Shown here: positions 1 through 5,882 of the stretch, one piece after another
How the letters are laid out: the number at the start of each line of letters is the position of its first letter
Position numbering within the stretch: position 1 is the first letter of the stretch
Source of the DNA: CAZTGZ01 sp044339595
GTDB lineage: Bacteria; Bacteroidota; Bacteroidia; NS11-12g; UBA9320
DNA: 15,171 bases
Direction: 5' to 3'
Assembly: GCA_044339595.1 (NCBI GenBank)
Contig: JBIIVF010000051.1
Coordinates: 1-15,171, forward strand
Notes under the pieces: model-generated
What the model was told of the DNA's origin: nothing
Database searches by the model: none
Seen by the model: only the letters and a program-made list of their open reading frames with translations
Position numbers and translations under genes: made by a program

Positions 1-2
1 GT

Positions 3-686
3 TATGAATGTACAAATGAGTGGTATAATCGCTTTCTGGAACATCAGTCTCCTAACCCGGGTTATAGAAATTTACTTCCTGATACCGTCTGCTGGAGGAC
101 GTATTTTCCTTTATCTGATTTAAGTAGTTTTTATCGTCAGTATTTCAGCAACAAGGTGTATAGTCAGTATCCGGTGATGTCCGTTTCAAATGAGTCTGCC
201 TTAGCTTTTTGCAAGTGGCTCACAGAAAGTTATGCAACCGGCAAAGGGAAAATTGGAAAAAAAGTAATCTTTTCGCTGCCCACCAAAGAAGAGTGGATGG
301 CTTCGGCTACTTACGCTAAAGATACGATTTTCCCTTGGAAGGGATCGGATTTAAGAGCCAAGAATGGCGTGTATCACGCAAATTACAGATGTGTGATGGA
401 AGAAGCCGGACAATTGAAAGGAGAGGATGTTTATTACCTAACTAATTATGCTGGCGATGGATATCTATTCCCGGCTCCTGTAAAAACTTACAACTCAAAT
501 GGCAGAGGATTATATCAAATGTCGGGCAATGTCAGTGAAATGCTCGAAACTCCCGGTCAGCATGCCGGTGGGGGATGGGATAGCCCCGGTTTTATGCTTG
601 CCCTGAAAGCACCGGATCAGTACGCCGGAATCACCGGTCCGCATCCGTGCATTGGGTTTAGAGTAGTGGCAAGGGTGATAGAGTAA
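3..686 (+). CDS. SUMF1/formylglycine-generating-enzyme-domain protein, 5'-truncated (GldJ/GldK-like)
   Basis: The frame is open from the window edge (first full codon at 3) to the stop at 684-686, giving 227 visible residues. The N-terminus lies outside, so the GTG at 156 is not the start. Visible motifs are those of the FGE-sulfatase (SUMF1) fold: a 'VTNEEY'-like segment (ECTNEWYNRF), 'LLPDTVCWR', 'YPVMSVSNESALAFCKWL', 'FSLPTKEEWMASA', 'YQMSGNVSEML' and the terminal 'GFRVVARV'. The LPDT-x-W segment followed by Y-P-V is typical of the Bacteroidota gliding/T9SS lipoproteins GldJ and GldK and their paralogues, rather than catalytic FGE. In that family the domain is a structural, outer-membrane-associated module of the secretion machinery. 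Which paralogue this is cannot be decided without the N-terminus; a generic SUMF1 protein is equally possible. It converges with the hydrolase at 858-1649. Confidence 0.85.
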   Translation, partial: YECTNEWYNRFLEHQSPNPGYRNLLPDTVCWRTYFPLSDLSSFYRQYFSNKVYSQYPVMSVSNESALAFCKWLTESYATGKGKIGKKVIFSLPTKEEWMASATYAKDTIFPWKGSDLRAKNGVYHANYRCVMEEAGQLKGEDVYYLTNYAGDGYLFPAPVKTYNSNGRGLYQMSGNVSEMLETPGQHAGGGWDSPGFMLALKAPDQYAGITGPHPCIGFRVVARVIE

Positions 687-725
687 AATTAGAAGGTAGA
701 AATTAGAAGGCAGAAATTAGAAATC
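687..725. repeat. Degenerate 'attagaa' heptamer repeat
   Basis: Directly after the stop codon the sequence contains three spaced copies of 'aaattagaa' separated by 'ggtag' and 'ggcag'. Similar tracts follow the gene at 3760 (near 3798-3812) and both repressor genes (10691-10763 and 14571-14586). It looks like a simple-sequence family that collects at 3' ends of genes in this genome. No function is evident. Confidence 0.6.
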
Positions 726-755
726 TGGAGTTCAATTTTGTTTCACTTCCGCTAT

Positions 756-767
756 CGGGATATCCCG
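756..767. other. 12-bp perfect palindrome in a convergent intergenic region
   Basis: cgggatatcccg is a perfect dyad lying between two convergent genes and preceded by 'gctat'. It may be a REP remnant or a weak bidirectional hairpin. The A-rich 'taaaaaag' on the right makes a terminator for the minus-strand gene conceivable. Nothing else is apparent in 726-857. Confidence 0.35.
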
Positions 768-857
768 TAAAAAAGCAAGTTTCTTCTAATTCAATAGAAT
801 GAATTGAGCACAGCAGTGAATTCTAAGATACTTATGAATCGAGGAACAGATGATGCT

Positions 858-1649
858 TTATTCACGGAACGGTTTCGCTAAAAGATATTGAATGACGGTA
901 TCATTAAAAAACTTTGGCTGTTCTACATTCACCACATGACCACAATTTTGTGCCACTACCAATTGGACACCGGAATGTGTCAACGCATTTTTTTTAATGG
1001 AAGGTAAAAACAAATAATCTTCTTCTCCCATGATATACAACGTAGGGATTTTTATATCGGCACTTCTAAAAAAGCGAAGCAATGGATTAATTTCAGCAGC
1101 CAGTTTAAACCATCTGATAAATTCTTTTTGGTACAATTTTTTTGCTTCGCGTACAAAGAGTAATCGCGATTCCTTATGGTTTTTATTCGGCATAATCACA
1201 AACGCAAAAAATTTATAAAGCCAAAGGTAAGGAACGATAGATTTGAAGATGACCCCCAAGCGCATCAATATTTGCGACCTTAGATTCAATTTAATGATTG
1301 CGCCTCCCATGATCATACTTTGAACCCTTTGGGGATGTTTTTCAGCCAGGTTTCTAATGAGAATGGTGCCTAATGATATCCCTACAAAATGAGATTTTTC
1401 GATCTTCTCATGGTTGATAACCTCCAGAATATCTTCGGTGATATGATCAAACGTATAATTTTGTTTCAAGGTATCTTTCAGCGCCAGTTTTGAACTACCA
1501 TGGCCCCTCAAATCTAACAACAGCACATTAAAGTGTTTTTTGAATTCGCGCAACTGCTTAAACCAAATGGAAGAACTGCCTCCGGCACCATGCACAAAGG
1601 TTACCCACTGGGAGGAAGTATTATGAATATGAGTACTATAATGAATCAT
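858..1649 (-). CDS. Alpha/beta-fold hydrolase
   Basis: A 263-residue single-domain hydrolase of usual family length, with no signal peptide, so probably cytoplasmic. The catalytic set is visible: oxyanion-hole motif HGAGG (residues 20-24), 'DLRGHGSS' (46-53), nucleophile elbow GISLG with Ser92, acid Asp211 in 'GEEDYLF', and His238 in 'NCGHVVNVEQP'. A basic, aromatic-rich helical lid (about 120-190) separates the strands. This is the layout of small esterase, haloalkane-dehalogenase-like or BioH/MhpC-type enzymes; the substrate cannot be read from sequence. The ATG at 1647-1649 is chosen because it is the first Met of the frame and a TAnnTTTG element lies about 40 bp upstream. It stands alone, convergent with the SUMF1 gene. 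Confidence 0.9.
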   Translation of the reverse strand: MIHYSTHIHNTSSQWVTFVHGAGGSSSIWFKQLREFKKHFNVLLLDLRGHGSSKLALKDTLKQNYTFDHITEDILEVINHEKIEKSHFVGISLGTILIRNLAEKHPQRVQSMIMGGAIIKLNLRSQILMRLGVIFKSIVPYLWLYKFFAFVIMPNKNHKESRLLFVREAKKLYQKEFIRWFKLAAEINPLLRFFRSADIKIPTLYIMGEEDYLFLPSIKKNALTHSGVQLVVAQNCGHVVNVEQPKFFNDTVIQYLLAKPFRE

Positions 1650-1690
1650 GGTCGTTTTACGCTTCGCAAATTTTATGATCTATTAACCAA

Positions 1691-1698
1691 CAAAGCTA
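1691..1698 (-). promoter_or_regulatory. Candidate -7 element (TAGCTTTG) for the hydrolase
   Basis: On the minus strand TAGCTTTG matches the Bacteroidota -7 consensus TAnnTTTG exactly and lies 41 bp upstream of the hydrolase ATG. A clear TTTG -33 box at normal spacing is not visible; 'TTTC' lies about 23 bp upstream. Confidence 0.4.
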
Positions 1699-1887
1699 AT
1701 AGTAACTGGTTCATTCTGATCGAAAAGATTCAAATTGGTTGAACGTATGGGGTGTTTGAAACACAAATCAGGCAAGGACAGCGAAAAGCTGTAAAGTGAT
1801 GGTCTGCGTGCTGTTAGAGGATGCGATAATGCTGGTATAATGCACTCTCTGAAGTCGGCTGGTCATTATGCCGGCATCCTTACCCAC

Positions 1888-1986
1888 CATCAGGGTTTCC
1901 CGCTACCTTGGGGAATGATGAATGAAAGAATTTGGCGAAAAATGGATTTGGAAAGGTGAAGAGAAATTATTGCGGGGACCCTGATG
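1888..1986. repeat. Orphan REPIN-like inverted REP pair
   Basis: Left arm catcagggtttcccgc (1888-1903) and right arm gcggggaccctgatg (1972-1986) are near-perfect inverted copies, 99 bp end to end, with a purine-rich spacer. The same design, with ggggtc in place of agggtc, is found at 10806-10905 next to the RAYT gene. The outer 'catc...gatg' and inner 'cccgc...gcggg' are conserved. This is the arrangement of a REPIN, a non-autonomous pair of REP sequences mobilised in trans by a RAYT. No coding sequence overlaps it. Confidence 0.6.
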
Positions 1987-2034
1987 ATTTAACACGAAAA
2001 ACTGATGATAAAATTTAGGCCAATAGGCTCCACT

Positions 2035-2053
2035 GCGGGAAACCGCCGATGGG
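2035..2053. repeat. Possible degenerate REP half-site
   Basis: The sequence gcgggaaaccgccgatggg resembles the REP arm seen at 11519-11536 (gcgggagaccccgatgg) with several changes. It lies about 50 bp beyond the orphan REPIN and may be a decayed third REP. The rest of the gene-free stretch 1650-2081 shows only a weak inverted repeat (1819-1831 with 1864-1879). Confidence 0.3.
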
Positions 2054-2081
2054 TGAAATACTATTTTTAGAATAATTCCGT

Positions 2082-2089
2082 TATATTTG
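2082..2089 (+). promoter_or_regulatory. Candidate -7 element (TATATTTG)
   Basis: An exact match to TAnnTTTG, 19 bp upstream of the ATG at 2108. A 'aagga' ribosome-binding-like stretch at 2100-2104 lies a few bases before that ATG. Together they argue that transcription and translation start here, not at the TTG at 2158. No good TTTG -33 box is visible. Confidence 0.5.
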
Positions 2090-2107
2090 ATATAAACATA
2101 AGGATAT

Positions 2108-2700
2108 ATGGAAAATCACAGTATTAAAAAAACAGAATAAAAGTATATTTTATTTTATTGTTTGTGACTTTAGGTAGTTTAATGATATTCTCTTTCGGCA
2201 AGGTCCTTTATATGGATAGGGGTTCCCAACAGTCAACTTCAGCAGTTTATGGTTCTAAACCATCAAATGTAAAAACATCAACCCTTCCTTATAATGGTTG
2301 CGGGGGTGGTTGTATTTCTAATAATTCGAGATGCTGTGGAACATGTATGACAAAAGGAATAGGTTGTGGTGCAGAGGAATACATGTGTGTAAAGATATTG
2401 CAATTAGACGGATCATATAGACTTGAATGCTGGCACTTTGGTCCTGAACTTGGCACTATAGCCAATACATTTGGTATCGATATTTCCAATGCGCCTATTA
2501 ACAACTGCGGTTACTTCAGAATTAGAAAGGAACTAAATAGTATTCCACCGGTTATTTTAGATAGCAATGTGATTTATAACAATGAACTCACAATAGCTGG
2601 CATGGATACCATTGTCGATACTAGTTATGTCTCACTTAAATACCATTTTGATTTCTTCACTGGAAATGACTCATTTCTATTCACCCAAACTTATGAATAG
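2108..2700 (+). CDS. Cysteine-rich secreted protein with fulvocin C-like core, apparent -1 frameshift near 2125-2137
   Basis: From ATG 2108 the frame reads MENHSIKKTE and stops at 2138-2140. Reading one base back inside the seven-A run (2126-2132) instead joins it to the long frame (open to 2700) as MENHSIKKNRIKVYFILLF..., a textbook basic n-region plus hydrophobic anchor. The TTG-initiated 180-residue version (from 2158) would cut through that hydrophobic segment. The mature part has a cysteine cluster, numbered from the TTG: Cys48-x3-Cys52-x6-Cys59-Cys60-x2-Cys63-x6-Cys70-Gly-x5-Cys77, then Cys91 and Cys117. The C-x6-C-G-x5/6-C core matches the fulvocin C-related protein at 9031-9672. After about residue 95 the chain is unremarkable. 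It is exported and probably disulfide-bonded; function unknown. The stop overlaps the start of the next gene by 8 bp. The frameshift may be a real indel, a base error, or slippage. Confidence 0.6.
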
Positions 2701-3760
2701 GCTAAAATTGAGAATGAGGAAAATTCTTCTACTCTTCTTATTCACAATAATTTTGTATTGTTTTGAATCTTATTCAAAATGTTTTGAATATTCGGACTCG
2801 ACTAGACCAAAATTTATTAAAATTCTAGATTTTAACTGCTATGACACTGTTTGGAATCGTACTTATTCCATAGAAGACATGATAAAATTTGATACAAAAA
2901 TTTTTGTTGTTAACAGGGAGTCGGTTTATACATTGGACACTGTTAATCGTAAACTTATTAGAATAATTTCAGGCATGAACATTCTGAGAATGGGTGAAGA
3001 TGCAGCAACCAAATTAGCAATTAACAATGACAGATTATATGTTGCCTTGCTCGATAAAGGAATATACATGTTGGATGAACAAAAACAAAGATGGAAACGC
3101 ACAAATAAAGGTATGAAAGAAGCTGATTCCACGTTTTTTGATTTAATTTCATGTAACGGAACTTTATACGCACCAGCTCATGACAACGGACTATATGCAT
3201 TAAATGATAAAAAACAGGAATGGGAAAAAGTAAAGGGTCAGAATGCCTATGGCATACTCAAATGTGCTTGTGTTGATTCGGTGTTATGGGTAGGTACGAT
3301 TGCCAATGAAATATATATATTATCTCCCATTTCGGGTCAACTTAGAAAGGTTAAACAATTCAAGGAACCTGAATGGGTCGAAAAAAGCATGATTGGAGCA
3401 GGCATAACCGGTATTATGAATAATGGAGATACACTTTACGTTGGTGTTCATGTTTCTGGAATATTCAAATCTACTGATGGTGGCAAAACCTGGGATCAGA
3501 AACGCATTAAATTTGTAATTGGTGAAACATACGTTTGGGATGATATAATGTTAATAAGCGACAATTGGGGATATCGAAAGGGACTTTTTATCCTCGATCC
3601 TAAAACAGATGAATTTCATAAAATAGAATTGGGACTGGGTGATGTAACGGTAGAATTTATGAAATGCATCGGTGATACCTTCTATTTGGCTACCCGAAAT
3701 TCACTTTATACCATGCCATGTGTAGATTTTAGGAAATACTATATGCCTTCGGGGCATTAG
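2693..3760 (+). CDS. Secreted beta-propeller (BNR/Asp-box) protein
   Basis: A protein of 355 residues starting at ATG 2693, whose 'ATGAATAG' contains the stop of the preceding gene, so translation is probably coupled. An alternative start is ATG 2714 (MRKILLLFLF...). The hydrophobic stretch right after is a signal peptide ending before 'SKCFEY'. The body shows repeated short strands of the form 'xLYVALLDKGIYML', 'TLYAPAHDNGLYALN', 'VLWVGTIANEIYIL', 'TLYVGVHVSGIFKSTDGGKTW' and 'TFYLATRNSLYTM', about 40-55 residues apart, as in a 6-7 bladed propeller. One canonical Asp-box (S-T-D-G-G-K-T-W) is at residues 260-267. No catalytic residues of sialidases are evident, so a binding or adhesion role is more likely. 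An upstream in-frame ATG at 2612 is rejected because it lies deep inside the preceding gene. Confidence 0.8.
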   Translation: MNRLKLRMRKILLLFLFTIILYCFESYSKCFEYSDSTRPKFIKILDFNCYDTVWNRTYSIEDMIKFDTKIFVVNRESVYTLDTVNRKLIRIISGMNILRMGEDAATKLAINNDRLYVALLDKGIYMLDEQKQRWKRTNKGMKEADSTFFDLISCNGTLYAPAHDNGLYALNDKKQEWEKVKGQNAYGILKCACVDSVLWVGTIANEIYILSPISGQLRKVKQFKEPEWVEKSMIGAGITGIMNNGDTLYVGVHVSGIFKSTDGGKTWDQKRIKFVIGETYVWDDIMLISDNWGYRKGLFILDPKTDEFHKIELGLGDVTVEFMKCIGDTFYLATRNSLYTMPCVDFRKYYMPSGH

Positions 3761-3950
3761 TTCAATATCTTCCATTTGGATTTCGACCCCCAAAAGGCAG
3801 AAATTAGAAAGGCAGCGTTTCGGTTTGATTAGTTCTTCCCTTGTTTTTTGCCATAATCAGTTGAAGGTATACGGTTGAAATATAATTCAGTTCTACACTC
3901 ACAGGGATTAACATTTAAATCGCTTCCCAGCAAAGTAGGAACCTCCTCTC

Positions 3951-5252
3951 TTAAAACCCCTTAACCCGATACATCAAACCCACGGTTATTCCGCTGCTTT
4001 GCCAGGGATAATCTCGTGATCTGAATACAGCATTCAAGGATTTTCGGTAGGTAAACTCGCTCCTTAATTCCCATACTGAACTCAAATTGTATTTGATACC
4101 GGTCCCAAATGCAATCATGGTTAAATGCCGGTTCAAGACATCGGCTGTGCGCAGATTCTCTTTTTTTAAGATGCTCGCACCCTCCAGTTCAATCATTTCT
4201 TCAGTAAGGGCCAATGCACCGCTAGCCCCGGTTAATAGGCTGAACTGAATGCCTCCGGATGCAAAAATCCCCATTCTTTTCCGATGCCATTCATATCCGA
4301 ACTTTAAAGGAATATTTACATAATTGAATTTTACCTTACAATTCAAACATTCAGTTGCTGTAGAGGTTTCTTCGGTACTGTCAACCACATTGGCCACCAA
4401 GGCTACTCTGCTGCCTCTCGGGGTCTGCGTAAATTGCTTGTTTATCAACCTGAAAGCAGTGTCATACGTAACATTTCGCTGTGTAACCGGGTAATGGGTA
4501 ACCATGCTGTAATCTGACTTTTCAAGTCCGGTGTTAAACGTCGAGTTCTTTCTTCTGACAGACAAATCAATCCCTACATTAAAACCGGGCAAGAAGGATT
4601 CGTATAAGTTATTGCGACCGGGTAGACTTTGCTTCCGGTATTCGGTGTGTATACCGGTATAAATGAGATATTTTGGATATCTTCTTTTCAGTGGTGAAAG
4701 CGCTAAAAATGGAGATGGAGCTGAAGAAAATTTGAATGCGCTGACATATTTCGAAACGAGAGAAATGGATTCTAATTCCCTTCGGTTGCGCAAGAAATCA
4801 TTTTCAGTTTGTTCCTCTTCAGTCATGGAAGGAAGCAACGTAATAGGAGTTTCGGATGGTTGTTTACCCAATGGGGTGTTTTCATGGGGCATGGCCATAG
4901 CCTGAATCGCATGTTCAGTAGATTTACTTGATTTGATTGTTGTTTTTTGAAGAACCGGGTTCAAGTTATTCGCTGAAAATTCAGGTCCCTTTGGTTGGGC
5001 CGTTATATCGATGTCTGGTTTGGTTCCGGTGTGCAGCTGCGCCGGCTCGGAAGCGGTATCCGTCCAATAATAGATCACACTCCCCATAACCATCCCGAAA
5101 AATACAAGCGCCAAAATAATCTTCTTATAGCCACCGGACTTCACCGGCATCCTGCGATCGAGAATAGCTTCCATATCCTGCCAATATTTGTCTTGATAGG
5201 GCATGCCTGTAGACTCAAGTCCGTTTTCAAATAGGTCATCCTTGTTCTTCAT
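3951..5252 (-). CDS. Membrane-anchored protein with C-terminal outer-membrane-beta-barrel-like domain, partner of the ECF sigma factor
   Basis: A protein of 433 residues. Residues 1-42 are hydrophilic and charged, 43-63 form one transmembrane helix after 'GGYKK', and 64-190 are a low-complexity Thr/Pro/Ser-rich linker. From about 195 onward it reads as alternating amphipathic strands typical of porin-like barrels ('YTGIHTEYRKQS', 'FNVGIDLSVRR', 'STFNTGLEKSDY', 'YVNIPLKFGYEWHRKRMGIFASGGIQFSLL', 'IAFGTGIKYNL', 'GITVGLMYRVKGF'), ending in Phe. Its ATG overlaps the sigma factor's TGA by 4 bp. By position and N-terminal layout it is the likely anti-sigma/sensor protein. An inner-membrane helix plus a barrel in one chain is unusual; the 'barrel' may be a periplasmic beta-domain. 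No signal peptidase site is evident. Confidence 0.75.
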   Translation of the reverse strand: MKNKDDLFENGLESTGMPYQDKYWQDMEAILDRRMPVKSGGYKKIILALVFFGMVMGSVIYYWTDTASEPAQLHTGTKPDIDITAQPKGPEFSANNLNPVLQKTTIKSSKSTEHAIQAMAMPHENTPLGKQPSETPITLLPSMTEEEQTENDFLRNRRELESISLVSKYVSAFKFSSAPSPFLALSPLKRRYPKYLIYTGIHTEYRKQSLPGRNNLYESFLPGFNVGIDLSVRRKNSTFNTGLEKSDYSMVTHYPVTQRNVTYDTAFRLINKQFTQTPRGSRVALVANVVDSTEETSTATECLNCKVKFNYVNIPLKFGYEWHRKRMGIFASGGIQFSLLTGASGALALTEEMIELEGASILKKENLRTADVLNRHLTMIAFGTGIKYNLSSVWELRSEFTYRKSLNAVFRSRDYPWQSSGITVGLMYRVKGF

Positions 5253-5815
5253 GCTTTCGTTTCCATGTTAATTTTTCCTTCAGGATTCATTTTTTCAATT
5301 TCTTGTTTCAGTTTTTTTCTGGCTTCACTCACATGCCATTTGCTGGTGCCTTCCTGTATGCCCAACAATTCGGCAATCTCCTGATGCTTATAGCCGTCTA
5401 TGGCAAATAAGTTAAATACCTTTTTGGTAATGGCCGGAAGCTTTTGAATGATGCGCAATACATCATTTTCGTGAAGCTTTAACTCCCCGGCATTCAAAAT
5501 AATTTCGCCGGATTCAATTTGATGATGGGTAGATTTAACCAAATCACGATAGTTTTTATGCTTCCTGAATTCGCTGATGATATGATGCACCAGCACATTG
5601 CGCATCCAGGTAGCCAAAGCAAATTGCGCATTGTATGAAGCGATGTTTTTAAATATTTTATAATAACCCTCATTGATCAAAACAAGGGCTTCCTGTTCAT
5701 CCTGACTGTAGCGCAAGGCAATACTGCTCATCAAAGGGAAATACCTTTTATACAGTTCATTCTGACACCTGCGGTCATTCTGAATGCATCCTTCAATGAG
5801 TTCCTGATCTGTCAT
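5249..5815 (-). CDS. ECF-type sigma-70 family RNA polymerase sigma factor
   Basis: A protein of 188 residues, the normal ECF length. Region 2 spans about 15-88 ('NELYKRYFPLMSSIALRY...EGYYKIFKNIASYNAQFALATWMRNVLVHHIISEFRKHK'), covering core binding and -10 recognition. Region 4 spans about 121-172 with the helix-turn-helix 'YKHQEIAELLGIQEGTSKWHVSEARKKLK'. There is no region 1 or 3, as expected for ECF sigmas. It overlaps the downstream gene by 4 bp (ATGA), so the two are co-translated and probably form a sigma/anti-sigma pair. Its regulon is unknown; the next gene upstream on the same strand encodes a T9SS-exported surface protein. A terminator-like hairpin lies just 5' of it (5831-5861), so it either has its own promoter in the 67-bp gap or receives read-through. 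Confidence 0.92.
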   Translation of the reverse strand: MTDQELIEGCIQNDRRCQNELYKRYFPLMSSIALRYSQDEQEALVLINEGYYKIFKNIASYNAQFALATWMRNVLVHHIISEFRKHKNYRDLVKSTHHQIESGEIILNAGELKLHENDVLRIIQKLPAITKKVFNLFAIDGYKHQEIAELLGIQEGTSKWHVSEARKKLKQEIEKMNPEGKINMETKA

Positions 5816-5830
5816 GGGTCAAAAGGCCAA

Positions 5831-5861
5831 AAAGGGGGTCGATCAGAAATCGCCCCCCTTT
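5831..5861 (-). terminator. Intrinsic terminator-like hairpin between the T9SS protein and the sigma factor
   Basis: Arms 5831-5843 and 5849-5861 pair over 13 positions with a single mismatch around a 5-base loop (cagaa). The stem contains a run of five G:C pairs. On the minus strand the hairpin is followed by 'ttggccttttg' after the stem's own T run. It begins about 22 bp after the stop of the 5883-7844 gene and ends 16 bp before the sigma factor ATG. It can therefore terminate the upstream transcript and set the sigma factor's expression by partial read-through. Confidence 0.65.
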
Positions 5862-5882
5862 CAGCAGTTGTCGCTATTACAA

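Noticed and set aside
1533..1742. Plus-strand coding region overlapping the hydrolase start
   Set aside because: It is antisense to an enzyme with complete catalytic motifs.
1819..1879. Structured RNA or riboswitch from the inverted repeat ggatgc...gcatcc
   Set aside because: Two 6-bp helices with an asymmetric internal loop and a 32-base loop are too weak, and no known RNA motif is seen.
2120..2140. Classical X-XXY-YYZ programmed -1 frameshift site
   Set aside because: In the zero frame the codons are AAA AAA ACA, so tandem slippage is not well paired, and no downstream stem-loop is apparent; a simple indel or transcript slippage fits better.
2612..2692. Start of the beta-propeller gene at 2612
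   Set aside because: It lies deep in the preceding gene; the 2693 start overlaps its stop and is close to the signal peptide.
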